A DNA stretch of 64,000 nucleotides, from contig JADJNU010000001.1 of the NCBI GenBank assembly GCA_016714165.1, forward strand, positions 62,001 through 126,000, given 5' to 3'. Shown piece by piece: positions 34,576 through 42,883 of this stretch (positions are counted from its first letter, which is position 1; each line of letters begins with the position of its first letter). The notes under the pieces are model-generated. The model was not told the DNA's origin, did not search any database, and worked only from the letters and a program-made list of their open reading frames with translations. Both the position numbers and the translations under genes were made by a program. The stretch is from Bdellovibrionales bacterium (GTDB lineage: Bacteria > Bdellovibrionota > Bdellovibrionia > Bdellovibrionales > UBA1609).

Positions 34576-35940
34576 TCAGTAGACCAAGTGCCAGGCTTTG
34601 GGTTGTAGAAATGAGCGAATTCCAAGAAGAGAGAGTGTCGAACCGATTCCCGATCCTTTACGACCGGTCCATGGAAGACGTGGGCTGACACGATCACAGC
34701 AGTTCCAATAGACTGAACCAGCATCGAGCTGCTCAAGTATCCCTTCCGCCTCTTCCCTCTCTGCCGTATAAACTCCGGCTGTGAGTCCATACGTAGAATC
34801 GTTCATCAACTGAATCGCTTCTTCGTCGCTTCTTACTCCTTGAATCCCAATGATGGGTCCAAAACTCTCCTCCATCATGACTTGCATGCTGTGATCGACT
34901 TTGGTCAAGACCGTCGGTTCAAAAAAACCCGAGTGCTCAGACCAAACCTTTCCCCCGGTTAGAACTTGTGCTCCCTTGGAAAGAGAATCGGCAACCTGCC
35001 TCTTTAAGATTTCAATTTGTTGGGGTCGAGTCAAAGGGCCAATGTAGGTTTCTGGTTTTGACGGATCACCTAATTTAAAATTATTTACCGTCTTTAGAAA
35101 GTGATAGTTAAAATCTTGGTAAACTTCTTCGTGAACATAGATTCTCTCAACCGAACAGCAACTCTGACCGGTGTTATAAAAGGCGCCATCTGCGATCCCC
35201 TCAGCCGCTTTCTTGACATCTGCATCCGGTCGAACATAGACGGGGTCTTTGCCTCCCAACTCAAGTTGGGTTTTTATGAACCTGCCTGCAGTTATTTGGG
35301 AAATTGCCTTTCCGGTCTCATTGCTTCCAGTAAAAAAAACACCCTGTATATTCTGTTTGAGGAGGATTTCTCCTTGAGTACGGGTTCCCACGACGACACT
35401 AAATACCCCGTCGGGGAGACCGGCCAATTTGAGGAGTTTCTCAAATTGAAGTCCTGTCAAGGTGCTGTATTCAGAAGGCTTATAAAGTACCGTATTGCCG
35501 GTGAGAATCGCTGGGATAAAAACATTCGTGCCAACAAAATACGGATAATTCCATGCTGAAATGTTAGCTATAACTCCAAGTGGTTCCCAGGTCATTTTTT
35601 CTTCATTCGCTGGAGTGGTCAAATATGTTTCACCTTTTAGCGCTGATTCTATATTTTGAAGAAAAAAATCCAATCGTCCCTGAGTGCCTTTTATTTCATT
35701 GAGAGCTTGTTGAATTGGTTTTCCCATTTCCTGAGACAACAGCTCGGCCAAGCTTTCGGCCCTATCTTCAAGTAAAACACGAAATCTCCCGATGATTTCC
35801 ATTCTTCGCACCAGGGGGGAGCGACGCCACTGATTGAAAGCTAAGGCTGCCCTTGTTGCCTTCTGTTTGATTGAGGCCTCAGTATCAATGGGAACCTCTT
35901 GAAGTAATTGAAGCGTGTAGGGATTGACTATCCTTAGCAT
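34576..35940 (-). CDS. NAD(P)-dependent aldehyde dehydrogenase
   Basis: 454 aa, slightly shorter than the typical 480-500. ALDH signatures are intact: ISAWNYPYFVG, FTGSNETGKAI, general-base Glu in LELGGKDPVY and catalytic Cys in NTGQSCCSVERI. It is the last gene of the four-gene operon, 15 bases behind the gamma-glutamyl hydrolase. In context it should oxidise the gamma-glutamyl aldehyde made by the neighbouring iron alcohol dehydrogenase to the acid. The substrate is inferred from neighbours only. Confidence 0.92.
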   Translation of the reverse strand: MLRIVNPYTLQLLQEVPIDTEASIKQKATRAALAFNQWRRSPLVRRMEIIGRFRVLLEDRAESLAELLSQEMGKPIQQALNEIKGTQGRLDFFLQNIESALKGETYLTTPANEEKMTWEPLGVIANISAWNYPYFVGTNVFIPAILTGNTVLYKPSEYSTLTGLQFEKLLKLAGLPDGVFSVVVGTRTQGEILLKQNIQGVFFTGSNETGKAISQITAGRFIKTQLELGGKDPVYVRPDADVKKAAEGIADGAFYNTGQSCCSVERIYVHEEVYQDFNYHFLKTVNNFKLGDPSKPETYIGPLTRPQQIEILKRQVADSLSKGAQVLTGGKVWSEHSGFFEPTVLTKVDHSMQVMMEESFGPIIGIQGVRSDEEAIQLMNDSTYGLTAGVYTAEREEAEGILEQLDAGSVYWNCCDRVSPRLPWTGRKGSGIGSTLSLLGIRSFLQPKAWHLVY

Positions 35941-35955
35941 TGTTCCAGTCTCCTG

Positions 35956-36765
35956 TTATTTTCTAGCATGTTGGTGAGCAATTTTATTGAAATTTGCTCG
36001 GCGATTTTCGATAGCTTTTAAAAAACTTTTCATGAGCTGATTTTCGGAAAGCAGATCCGCGGGCCCCGCCGTGAATTCGGGGTGCCACTGAACACCCAGG
36101 ATAAAAGGTGATGAATCAAGGGGAGAGGGTCGCATGGTCTCATGACGGATGGCTTCGATGACACCATCCTCAAGGCTAGTTGCTTCAACAATTAATTCTT
36201 TTGCAAGTTTTTTTATTCCTTGATGATGAACAGAGTTTACCTTCGCCACCTGCGTTCTCGGATAAATCTGGGACAGAAATCCGTTTGATTCAAGGTTGAT
36301 CTGATGCCAGTGTTCATCGTAAAGGTTTTTGTCTCTATGAAGTTTTGTTTTTTGATTCTGGGTGTTGAGGTCCTGGTAAAGAGATCCCCCTTCTGCGACA
36401 TTCATGATTTGAAGGCCCCTGCAGATTCCGAGAACAGGAAGTCCGATCGCCTTTGCCTCGCGGTAGAGTTTTATTTCGTACTGATCGCGAATTTTGTCGC
36501 CAGGCCATTTGTCGCTGATGGGCTCTTCAGAATAGCTCGAAGGGGCTACGTCAGCTCCTCCATGCAGAATCAGACCGTCGGTGAAATTCAGGATCTCCTT
36601 GGTCGTTAAGCCGCGAGATTCTGTTGGGAGCAGAACGGGAAAAGCTCCATGGTTCATTACCCAGTGAGCCATCGACTGTTCAAAATAGAGAAGTGTTTTT
36701 TTTGAAAAGGTCGCGCGCTCAGGATCCGGATGCAGAAAACAGGAGCTAATTCCCACTCGTATCAT
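35956..36765 (-). CDS. Class I glutamine amidotransferase-like gamma-glutamyl hydrolase (PuuD-like)
   Basis: 269 aa. Its ATG overlaps the stop of the alcohol dehydrogenase gene as ATGA. The peptidase C26 triad is visible: nucleophile Cys in PVLGICRGLQIMN and His-x-Glu in GVQWHPEF. DGLILHGGADV gives the family's N-terminal glycine motif. PuuD and relatives hydrolyse gamma-glutamyl-GABA and similar gamma-glutamyl amides, releasing glutamate. In this operon it would remove the glutamyl group from the oxidised product and so regenerate glutamate for the ligase. Confidence 0.9.
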   Translation of the reverse strand: MIRVGISSCFLHPDPERATFSKKTLLYFEQSMAHWVMNHGAFPVLLPTESRGLTTKEILNFTDGLILHGGADVAPSSYSEEPISDKWPGDKIRDQYEIKLYREAKAIGLPVLGICRGLQIMNVAEGGSLYQDLNTQNQKTKLHRDKNLYDEHWHQINLESNGFLSQIYPRTQVAKVNSVHHQGIKKLAKELIVEATSLEDGVIEAIRHETMRPSPLDSSPFILGVQWHPEFTAGPADLLSENQLMKSFLKAIENRRANFNKIAHQHARK

Positions 36766-37955
36766 TCTAGGGTTCCCTCGTAGGCGTTCCGAAAGATGAG
36801 GCGAAAATCACCCTCTGTGACTGGCACGGGGTTTGTTTGATGGCATCCGTCCTGAATTGCAACTTCAATCAAGTTGTTTAGCTGATCTTTTCGGACCCCA
36901 ATCTCTTTGAGCGTGTGAGGAATTCCAATTTCACGTCGGAGCTCGATGATCCATTTAATAAATGTCTCAGGGGTTGCCGGAAGGATATTTGCCGCCTGAG
37001 CGAGACGAACAAAGCGATCGGGAACGGATCGACTATTAAAAAGCATGGCGTAAGGCAGAAGGACTCCATTTGCCAATCCGTGGTGTGTGTCGCAGACTGT
37101 GCTGAGAGCGTGCGCGCATGAATGAGTCACTCCGAGACCTTTCTGGAAGGCGACGGCCCCCATGTACGCAGCATTCATGATCATCCCTCGCACATTCAAA
37201 AAATCCGCTTTGTCTTTTGGTGGCGTCTGAGCCATTGACACACAGGTTTTTAGATTTTGAGCGATGAGACGAACTCCCTCTAGGGCAATACCATCTGCCA
37301 TTGGGTGAAATCCAATGGCTAAGAAGGCCTCAATCAGATGAGTCAAGGCATCCATGCCGGTTGTGGCTGTGATATCGGGTGGGAGAGAAAGCGTCAGTTC
37401 AGGATCAACGTAGACCTCGGAAGGAAGCAAGCGTGGAGAAAAAAGGATCTTTTTAACCTTTGATTGATCATCAGAAACCACTGCGGAGCGACCAACCTCG
37501 CTTCCCGTGCCAGCAGTTGTGGGCAGGGCAAAAATGGGTGGAATCGGCTGATCAATGGGAAGTCCATTTGGCTTCCCATCTTCGTAATCAAAAAGGTCTC
37601 CGGGATGATTGACCATCAACGCGATCGCCTTTGCCACATCGAGTGCAGCTCCTCCGCCAATCGCAATAATGACTTCTGACTTCGATTTTTTGTAAAAGCA
37701 AACGCCTTCAGTTACCTGAGATTTTACGGGATTGCTCCAAATCCCATCAAATACTTCCACGGTGATACCTGACTGCGAGAGATTTCCTTTGAGTTCATTC
37801 AGAAATGGGAGTTTTGCGACTCCGCGATCTGTCACAATCAAGGCATGATGGAGCTTACCCTGCTGAAGTGACTTCGCTAGGAGACGGCGAGCCCCCGCGC
37901 CGTAGTGAATTCGAGTTGGGTAGTTAAAGTGCGATATGAGTTCCCCATTGTTCAT
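36762..37955 (-). CDS. Iron-containing (group III) alcohol dehydrogenase
   Basis: 397 aa. It has the NAD-binding GGGAALDVAKAIA motif and the metal site: Asp in SEVYVDPELT-type context, DALTHLIEAF, and the His-rich GVTHSCAHALS plus CDTHHGLANG. Members oxidise primary or secondary alcohols, or reduce aldehydes. It lies 20 bases behind the PuuA-like ligase and overlaps the hydrolase gene. A putrescine pathway would instead have the amine oxidase PuuB here, so the substrate should be an alcohol such as a gamma-glutamyl amino alcohol. Confidence 0.92.
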   Translation of the reverse strand: MNNGELISHFNYPTRIHYGAGARRLLAKSLQQGKLHHALIVTDRGVAKLPFLNELKGNLSQSGITVEVFDGIWSNPVKSQVTEGVCFYKKSKSEVIIAIGGGAALDVAKAIALMVNHPGDLFDYEDGKPNGLPIDQPIPPIFALPTTAGTGSEVGRSAVVSDDQSKVKKILFSPRLLPSEVYVDPELTLSLPPDITATTGMDALTHLIEAFLAIGFHPMADGIALEGVRLIAQNLKTCVSMAQTPPKDKADFLNVRGMIMNAAYMGAVAFQKGLGVTHSCAHALSTVCDTHHGLANGVLLPYAMLFNSRSVPDRFVRLAQAANILPATPETFIKWIIELRREIGIPHTLKEIGVRKDQLNNLIEVAIQDGCHQTNPVPVTEGDFRLIFRNAYEGTLE

Positions 37956-37975
37956 TGATTCATCTCCTCAGGTGA

Positions 37976-39340
37976 TTAAATAATTTCGAGGTAGCGGCGA
38001 CGCTCCCAGTCCGTTACAACTGATTGGGACCTTCTCCATTCCCAGTGTCGTGTCGAAGTGAAGTGGCTGACGAAATCTTCACCGAACAACTCAAAGGCTA
38101 TACTTGAACGAGCCATATTGTTGGTAGCTTGATAAAGATTGTTCGCCAGGCGAGTTGATTCGGTATCGCCGTATCCGTTTCCGGTGACTTCAGGTTGCAG
38201 TGTGAGCTCATTTTGGATTCCGTAGAGGCCGCTGGCGATTGCAGCTGCAACGGCCAAGTAAGGATTAATATCGGCCCCGCCAACTCGGGTTTCGAGGCGG
38301 GTCGATGTGGGGCGGCCAGATATCACGCGGAAGGCAGCTGTTCGATTGTCGAGACCCCAGTTGGCCCGAGTCGGAGCCCAATGTCCCTCAACGAGGCGCT
38401 TGTAGCTGTTCACATTGGGAGCGAAGAGGGGTAGGATTTCTGGCAGGCAGTGCGTTTGGCCAGCTAAGTAGTGTTTAAATACTTTTGACATTTTATTGGT
38501 GCTTTTTGGATCATAAAAAACGTTCTGTTTTTCATCGATAGACCAAAGACTCTGGTGAATATGCCCTGAGCACCCAGCTAGTTTTTCATTCCATTTTGCC
38601 ATGAATGAGGGAATGATTCCAAAGCGGCATCCAATCTCCTTTGCTCCGCTTTTGAAGAGAACGCCTCGGTCAGCAGCGGTCAACGCGTCGGTCACACTGA
38701 TCGCGGCTTCATAGACCCCCGGACCAGTCTCAGTATGAAAACCTTCAAGTGGAATCTGAAAGGCTTCCATTTCATCCATGAGGGCATTGACGTATTCGTT
38801 TTCAAAACCTGTTCTGAGAAGAGAATACCCAAACATTCCAGGTGTGAGAGGTTCGGGTTGATCAAAATTCTTGTCATGGAGGGATTGGGGAGTTTCTCGA
38901 AAATTAAACCACTCAAATTCCAATCCAACGCGCGGGAAAAATCCAAGGGCCGCTGCTCGCTTAATCACAGATCTGAGCAATTGTCGCGGACAAACGCGAA
39001 GGGGTTGCTGCTGCTCATCGAGAAAATGACCAAGAAAAAACGGGATATTATTATCCCAGGGCACTTCCCTGTAGGTAGATAGGTCCAACTCAACAAGGGC
39101 GTCGGGATAGCCGGTGTGCCAGCCTGTGAAGCGCACGTTATCGTAGACGGCATCTGCCACATCCCATCCAAAAATAACATTGCAAAAACCAAAGCCATTT
39201 TCAATGGCAGAGAAGAACTTCTCCTTGTGGAGGTATTTTCCGCGCAAGACCCCGTCAATGTCTGTTACAGCTACCTTCACCTTGTGAGAGGGTGACTGGC
39301 GAACTTTTTCTAGAATTTCCTTTTGACTGGTATCATTCAA
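37976..39340 (-). CDS. Glutamine-synthetase-like gamma-glutamyl amine ligase (PuuA-like)
   Basis: 454 aa from a TTG at 39340, with AGGAGG five bases upstream. The fold is glutamine synthetase: metal ligands in GLEFEWFNF and ETGPGVYEAAI, GHIHQSLW for the HxH region, NSYKRL, RTAAFR and LETRVGGADINPYL. The chain ends VTDWERRRYLEII, as in PuuA-type enzymes. These ligate glutamate to an amine using ATP. No adenylylation loop Tyr is obvious. It is the first gene of the operon and commits the amine; the downstream alcohol and aldehyde dehydrogenases imply an amino-alcohol substrate, most simply ethanolamine. Confidence 0.9.
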   Translation of the reverse strand: MNDTSQKEILEKVRQSPSHKVKVAVTDIDGVLRGKYLHKEKFFSAIENGFGFCNVIFGWDVADAVYDNVRFTGWHTGYPDALVELDLSTYREVPWDNNIPFFLGHFLDEQQQPLRVCPRQLLRSVIKRAAALGFFPRVGLEFEWFNFRETPQSLHDKNFDQPEPLTPGMFGYSLLRTGFENEYVNALMDEMEAFQIPLEGFHTETGPGVYEAAISVTDALTAADRGVLFKSGAKEIGCRFGIIPSFMAKWNEKLAGCSGHIHQSLWSIDEKQNVFYDPKSTNKMSKVFKHYLAGQTHCLPEILPLFAPNVNSYKRLVEGHWAPTRANWGLDNRTAAFRVISGRPTSTRLETRVGGADINPYLAVAAAIASGLYGIQNELTLQPEVTGNGYGDTESTRLANNLYQATNNMARSSIAFELFGEDFVSHFTSTRHWEWRRSQSVVTDWERRRYLEII

Positions 39341-39653
39341 GGTGACCTCCTCTTATTGCGAACAGTACAAGATGGACAAATGACGAGTTTGATTTGACAG
39401 TTCGTTGCGGCGTGAGACCAGATAAAGATAGTAAAAAATGAGGGGGCCGTCCAGGTGTAAAAGAGCTCAGAATTTGACGAGTTGAATGAAAATGAAGCGC
39501 CACGTTATATCGACCAAAGGCCTGAATCGCGGGGGGCTGTTTTGGAAAGTGAGCATTCTCGGACATTTAACTAAGGAGACAGAAAAAAAGGGTCGATAGA
39601 ATGGATGACTCTATGTGAGTTTTGCGAAGCGCGGTCAAAGAACAGGATAACTG
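39341..39653. other. Divergent intergenic region upstream of the gamma-glutamyl operon
   Basis: The 313 bases carry the AGGAGG ribosome site of the ligase gene at the left end and the promoter regions of both flanking genes. I could not assign a clear sigma-70 promoter, operator palindrome or riboswitch. A regulator for the operon is not encoded next to it. Confidence 0.35.
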
Positions 39654-40463
39654 ATGAGTCGTGGGGCAAAAAAATTAGATTCAGTTCAGGATGCAACTGC
39701 GCCCTCCTCTATTTTGAGAGATCTGCATTTCTTCAAGCATTTTCCTGATCACCTTCTTGATAAATTGGGTCGTGAAGTTCAGATTAAGACAGTTTCAACG
39801 GGATCAGTTATTTTGACTCAAGGACAAATAAATACAGATCTTTTTATTCTTCTGTCAGGCAGGTTATCAGTCTCGGTCGATGGTGGTGTCGTTGCGAGAT
39901 TGGATAAAAAGGGCGACTTGGTGGGTGAAATGAGCGTTATTACGCATCAAGCCGTAGCAGCCACCATTACGGCTGAGATGGAATCGCAGATTTTAATTTT
40001 GAGAGGAAAGGATTTTCTGGCCTTAGAGGGTACGAGCAGTGATGGATTTCAACATGCCTTGTTCCGTGTTTACGCCCATGATCTTTCGAATAAATTAAGA
40101 GTAACGAATCAAAAGGCCAAATATTTTGAAGATCTAACGACAAAGCTAACTCAGGCTCAAGACGATCTGCGTGAAGTCAATAAGGGCTTAGAACTCAAAG
40201 TGGCCAGTCGAACTCTCGATTTAAATAAGCGCACCCAAGATCTGCAGAAATCGCATCAAAAGCTTGAACAGCAAAATGCTGAATTGATGGCAAGCCATAA
40301 AAAAATGGAGGAGTTGTATTTTACTCGGGAGTTAACCTTTCAAAAGTTGGAAGAACTTTATAAGAATTCATTGATTCCCCTGCAGATGACTTTGATTCAG
40401 ATCGAGCAAAACAGTGTGGGGGGAGTCAACAGGATCTCATTAAAACGGCCTCCCATGAGTTGA
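39654..40463 (+). CDS. cNMP-binding/coiled-coil signalling protein, upstream part of a frameshifted gene
   Basis: 269 aa ending in an out-of-frame tail. Residues 25-140 are a CRP-type cyclic-nucleotide-binding domain (FFKHFPDHLLDKL, GSVILTQGQINTDLFILLSG, KKGDLVGEMSVI). A long coiled coil follows (about 165-250, with KVASRTLDLNKRTQDLQKSHQKL). The frame breaks after QIEQNSVGG. Restoring one G in the run at 40418-40423 continues as SQQDLIKTASHELSDVLNLL, joining the ORF at 40460-41470. The intact protein would be about 600 aa. Confidence 0.7.
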   Translation: MSRGAKKLDSVQDATAPSSILRDLHFFKHFPDHLLDKLGREVQIKTVSTGSVILTQGQINTDLFILLSGRLSVSVDGGVVARLDKKGDLVGEMSVITHQAVAATITAEMESQILILRGKDFLALEGTSSDGFQHALFRVYAHDLSNKLRVTNQKAKYFEDLTTKLTQAQDDLREVNKGLELKVASRTLDLNKRTQDLQKSHQKLEQQNAELMASHKKMEELYFTRELTFQKLEELYKNSLIPLQMTLIQIEQNSVGGVNRISLKRPPMS

Positions 40464-41470
40464 GTGATGTACTTAATTTATTAGAACCCGTGGTTTCAAT
40501 CTATTCTTCACAAAAGGCCATGAAGAGCAAAAGAGTTCTTCTGGCAGAATCTAACATGAAGTATCAGATGCTCGCCAAAATGGCTCTAGGGGGGACAGGG
40601 GTTGAGTTGGACATAGCTTCAAATATTGAGGAGGGGAAGGCGGCCCTGTCTGGGAAATCCTATGATATACTATTCGTATCAGCTGAAATGCTTGAGCTTT
40701 GCGATTTATCTCAGGCCTTAAATCCCTCTATACAAATGGTTTTCATGACCTCTGATCGCATTGATCAGTATCTCCCAGCTCTGAGGGAGCATAAAGTGAT
40801 GCCGCATATTGTCTCTCGAGATGAAAATGATCGCACTTTTACTATAAAGAATATTGTGACTTCAGTCGCTAAGCTAGCGAGCGGTGATATCTTTGGGGTG
40901 AGCAAATATTTGGCTTGGGGTTCTGACTTGAAGAGTGTTGCCGTTTCAAGGAGCGACAAGAGGGATCAATTAATTGAAGATATGAACCTCCACTTTGAGA
41001 AGCTTGGAATACGTCGAACAGTGAGAGATCGGGTTGCCACAGCGCTTGAGGAGATGTTAATGAACGCGATCTATGATGCTCCCGTGGGCAAAGATGGAAA
41101 GAGCCTCTATAACCATCTTTCCCGCCTTGAATCGGTTTCTTTAAGTCCTGAACATCAGGCTTCTCTTCGTTATGGAACCGATGGAATGATTTTAGCGATT
41201 TCTGTCGAGGATCCATTTGGCTCACTCGATGGCGATACCATTCTCAATTATTTGGATAAGTGCTATGGTGGGGTAGGAGAGGAAACGAGTCACGACGGCA
41301 AAGTGCCGAAAGGGGGAGGCGGCCGTGGTCTCCATCAGATTATTGAGAATTCGGATTTGGTGGTCTTTAATATCCACCTTGGGTTTAAGACCGAAGTGAT
41401 AGCCCTATTTAATGTTGATCCAAGAGGTGTTGGTCAAAAGTTTCCCAGTTTTCATTTGTTCACACAATAG
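40460..41470 (+). CDS. Degenerate receiver plus RsbW-like ATPase, downstream part of a frameshifted gene
   Basis: 336 aa from a TTG with no ribosome site; the frame reads open upstream to the break at 40418-40423. It contains a receiver-like domain (KRVLLAESNMKYQMLAKMALGG ... YDILFVSAEML) in which the expected phosphoacceptor Asp is missing. A C-terminal anti-sigma-factor-kinase-like HATPase follows (RDRVATALEEMLMNAIYDAP, then VPKGGGGRGLHQI). Together with the upstream part this is a cNMP-coiled-coil-pseudoreceiver-ATPase signalling protein. The ATPase could be a serine kinase of the RsbW type. Confidence 0.7.
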   Translation: MSDVLNLLEPVVSIYSSQKAMKSKRVLLAESNMKYQMLAKMALGGTGVELDIASNIEEGKAALSGKSYDILFVSAEMLELCDLSQALNPSIQMVFMTSDRIDQYLPALREHKVMPHIVSRDENDRTFTIKNIVTSVAKLASGDIFGVSKYLAWGSDLKSVAVSRSDKRDQLIEDMNLHFEKLGIRRTVRDRVATALEEMLMNAIYDAPVGKDGKSLYNHLSRLESVSLSPEHQASLRYGTDGMILAISVEDPFGSLDGDTILNYLDKCYGGVGEETSHDGKVPKGGGGRGLHQIIENSDLVVFNIHLGFKTEVIALFNVDPRGVGQKFPSFHLFTQ

Positions 41471-41569
41471 GGTAGCCAATCCCTCTTGATGCCGTAGAAA
41501 GCCCTTATCTAATTAATTTTATTGCGTAATTTCAATATTTTGTCTTTTGTGATGAGATTAAAATGGGCG

Positions 41570-41597
41570 TTGCGCTTACAAATCAATAGTGTTAGAT
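41570..41597 (+). promoter_or_regulatory. Possible sigma-70 promoter for rpmE
   Basis: TTGCGC (41570-41575) and TTAGAT (41592-41597) are 16 bases apart, ending 49 bases before the L31 start. This is weak to moderate by eye. Confidence 0.35.
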
Positions 41598-41646
41598 TGC
41601 CGCGATTCTTAAGGAACATTAAACGAGCGGATCGAGAGTACAAGCC

Positions 41647-41913
41647 ATGAAAAAAGATATTCATCCAAAAATTCGGGAAGTAGTTTTCAAAGACGTTTCA
41701 TGTGATTTTTCATTTAAAACCCTATCGACAGCCAGATCCAAAGAAAATATCAAATGGGAAGACGGGAAGGAGTATCCTCTTGTGACGGTGGATATATCCA
41801 GCGCTTCCCACCCATTCTATACTGGGAAACAGCGTCTTATTGATACAGAGGGACGCGCTGAGAAGTTTGCTAAAAAGTATGGACGCAAGACCGGGGCTGC
41901 GGGCGGTAACTAG
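41647..41913 (+). CDS. rpmE2: 50S ribosomal protein L31, zinc-free (C-minus) type
   Basis: 88 aa, full length. It begins MKKDIHPKIREVVF, and the core SSASHPFYTGKQRLIDTEGRAEKFAKKYG is diagnostic of L31, particularly type B. Only one Cys (residue 19) is present, so the CxxC zinc site of type A L31 is missing. L31 sits at the central protuberance and bridges the subunits. Zinc-free forms often replace the zinc type under zinc starvation; whether a zinc-type copy exists elsewhere cannot be seen here. Confidence 0.95.
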   Translation: MKKDIHPKIREVVFKDVSCDFSFKTLSTARSKENIKWEDGKEYPLVTVDISSASHPFYTGKQRLIDTEGRAEKFAKKYGRKTGAAGGN

Positions 41914-41921
41914 GTTCGCTC

Positions 41922-41988
41922 GGTTCAGGGCCGGACTTGTCCAGTCAAAAGGGAGGGTGAAGCTTCTGTCATAGCCCAGAGTTGAACC
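41922..41988 (+). ncRNA. Candidate structured RNA just downstream of rpmE
   Basis: GGTTCAGGGC (41922-41931) pairs with GCCC (41974-41977) and TGAACC (41983-41988), with a five-base bulge. Inside lie GGAC-TT-GTCC (41933-41942) and a GAAGCTTC self-complementary stretch. No U-run follows, so it is not a simple terminator. It may be the 3' structure of the rpmE mRNA or a small RNA. No known family was recognised. Confidence 0.3.
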
Positions 41989-42166
41989 TGGGGTAGGACA
42001 TCGCATTCTCCCTCAGGGATGGTTGACTTTTCTGAGGTTTTCTTCATTTTATTCCAATAATAAACAAACTTTATTATAAACACAAAATATTTTGCCGATA
42101 GCTAGATGAGGATTGTTTATTTCTTCTAGTTTTGGTTTTTTAATTTCTTGAGGTTAAGGTCTGGGA

Positions 42167-42883
42167 GTGGGAGTGGGAGTTTTGAGACGATTCAAGAAAC
42201 AGGCCGCTTCATTGGAAATAATGGACCGGTTTCTTTCTAACAGTGACTCTCTACAGTTGCGTGATTCACTCCTATTCATCTTGGCTCAGCTTCCTTTTCC
42301 GGCCTTGTTATTAGATCCGACGGGTGCAATTTTGGGCATGAGCAAGAGCGCACAAAAAAAACTCTCTGAATTGAACTGGACCGAAGTGACCAATGGAGCA
42401 AGATTTGGAGAATTTCTTGACCCCCCCAAGAATGACTCGCTGAAGTTTTCTCTGACAAAGACAAGTAGTTTTTTTGAGGAAGTGACTTGGCGAGGGCGAA
42501 CTGATGAAAAGCCAGTGCAATTAGACTTTATTTATTGTTCTTTCTTCTGGTTTGTGACCTGGAGAGAACCTGAGGCTAGCCTGGTTGAGGAGCTTCGTGA
42601 GCGATTTGAAAAGAGTGCTCCCCTTATTTCGGTAGGAGAGATGGCCGGAAGTATTGCCCATGAAATTAATAACCCACTGACGATTCTTCTCTGGCAGGCA
42701 GGGCGTTTGAAAATGCTTTCAGATCGCGGAAAGCTTGATTCTGGAATTGTTGATAAAATCAGTTTGGAAATTGAGCAAACAGTTTCGCGCATTGTTCGAA
42801 TTGTGAAGACTTTAAAGACCGCCCTACATGGACATGAAGGGCAAAAAGCTAGAAAAAATAGATATTGGGCAGTTGATCGATGA
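42167..42883 (+). CDS. Soluble histidine kinase, N-terminal (PAS/H-box) part of a frameshifted gene
   Basis: 238 aa ending in a short out-of-frame tail. The start is uncertain: GTG 42167, TTG 42182 or ATG 42221. A PAS-like N-terminal domain (FPALLLDPTGAILGMS) precedes the H-box GEMAGSIAHEINNPLTILLWQAG and the second dimerisation helix. The frame breaks near HEGQK. Removing one A from the A5 run at 42843-42847 continues as LEKIDIGQLIDEIYEL into the ATPase domain of the next ORF. There is no membrane segment. Confidence 0.75.
   Translation: MGVGVLRRFKKQAASLEIMDRFLSNSDSLQLRDSLLFILAQLPFPALLLDPTGAILGMSKSAQKKLSELNWTEVTNGARFGEFLDPPKNDSLKFSLTKTSSFFEEVTWRGRTDEKPVQLDFIYCSFFWFVTWREPEASLVEELRERFEKSAPLISVGEMAGSIAHEINNPLTILLWQAGRLKMLSDRGKLDSGIVDKISLEIEQTVSRIVRIVKTLKTALHGHEGQKARKNRYWAVDR

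Noticed and set aside
34503..34790. 95-aa minus ORF before the small barrel gene
   Set aside because: It overlaps the end of the ALDH gene in another frame and has no features of its own.
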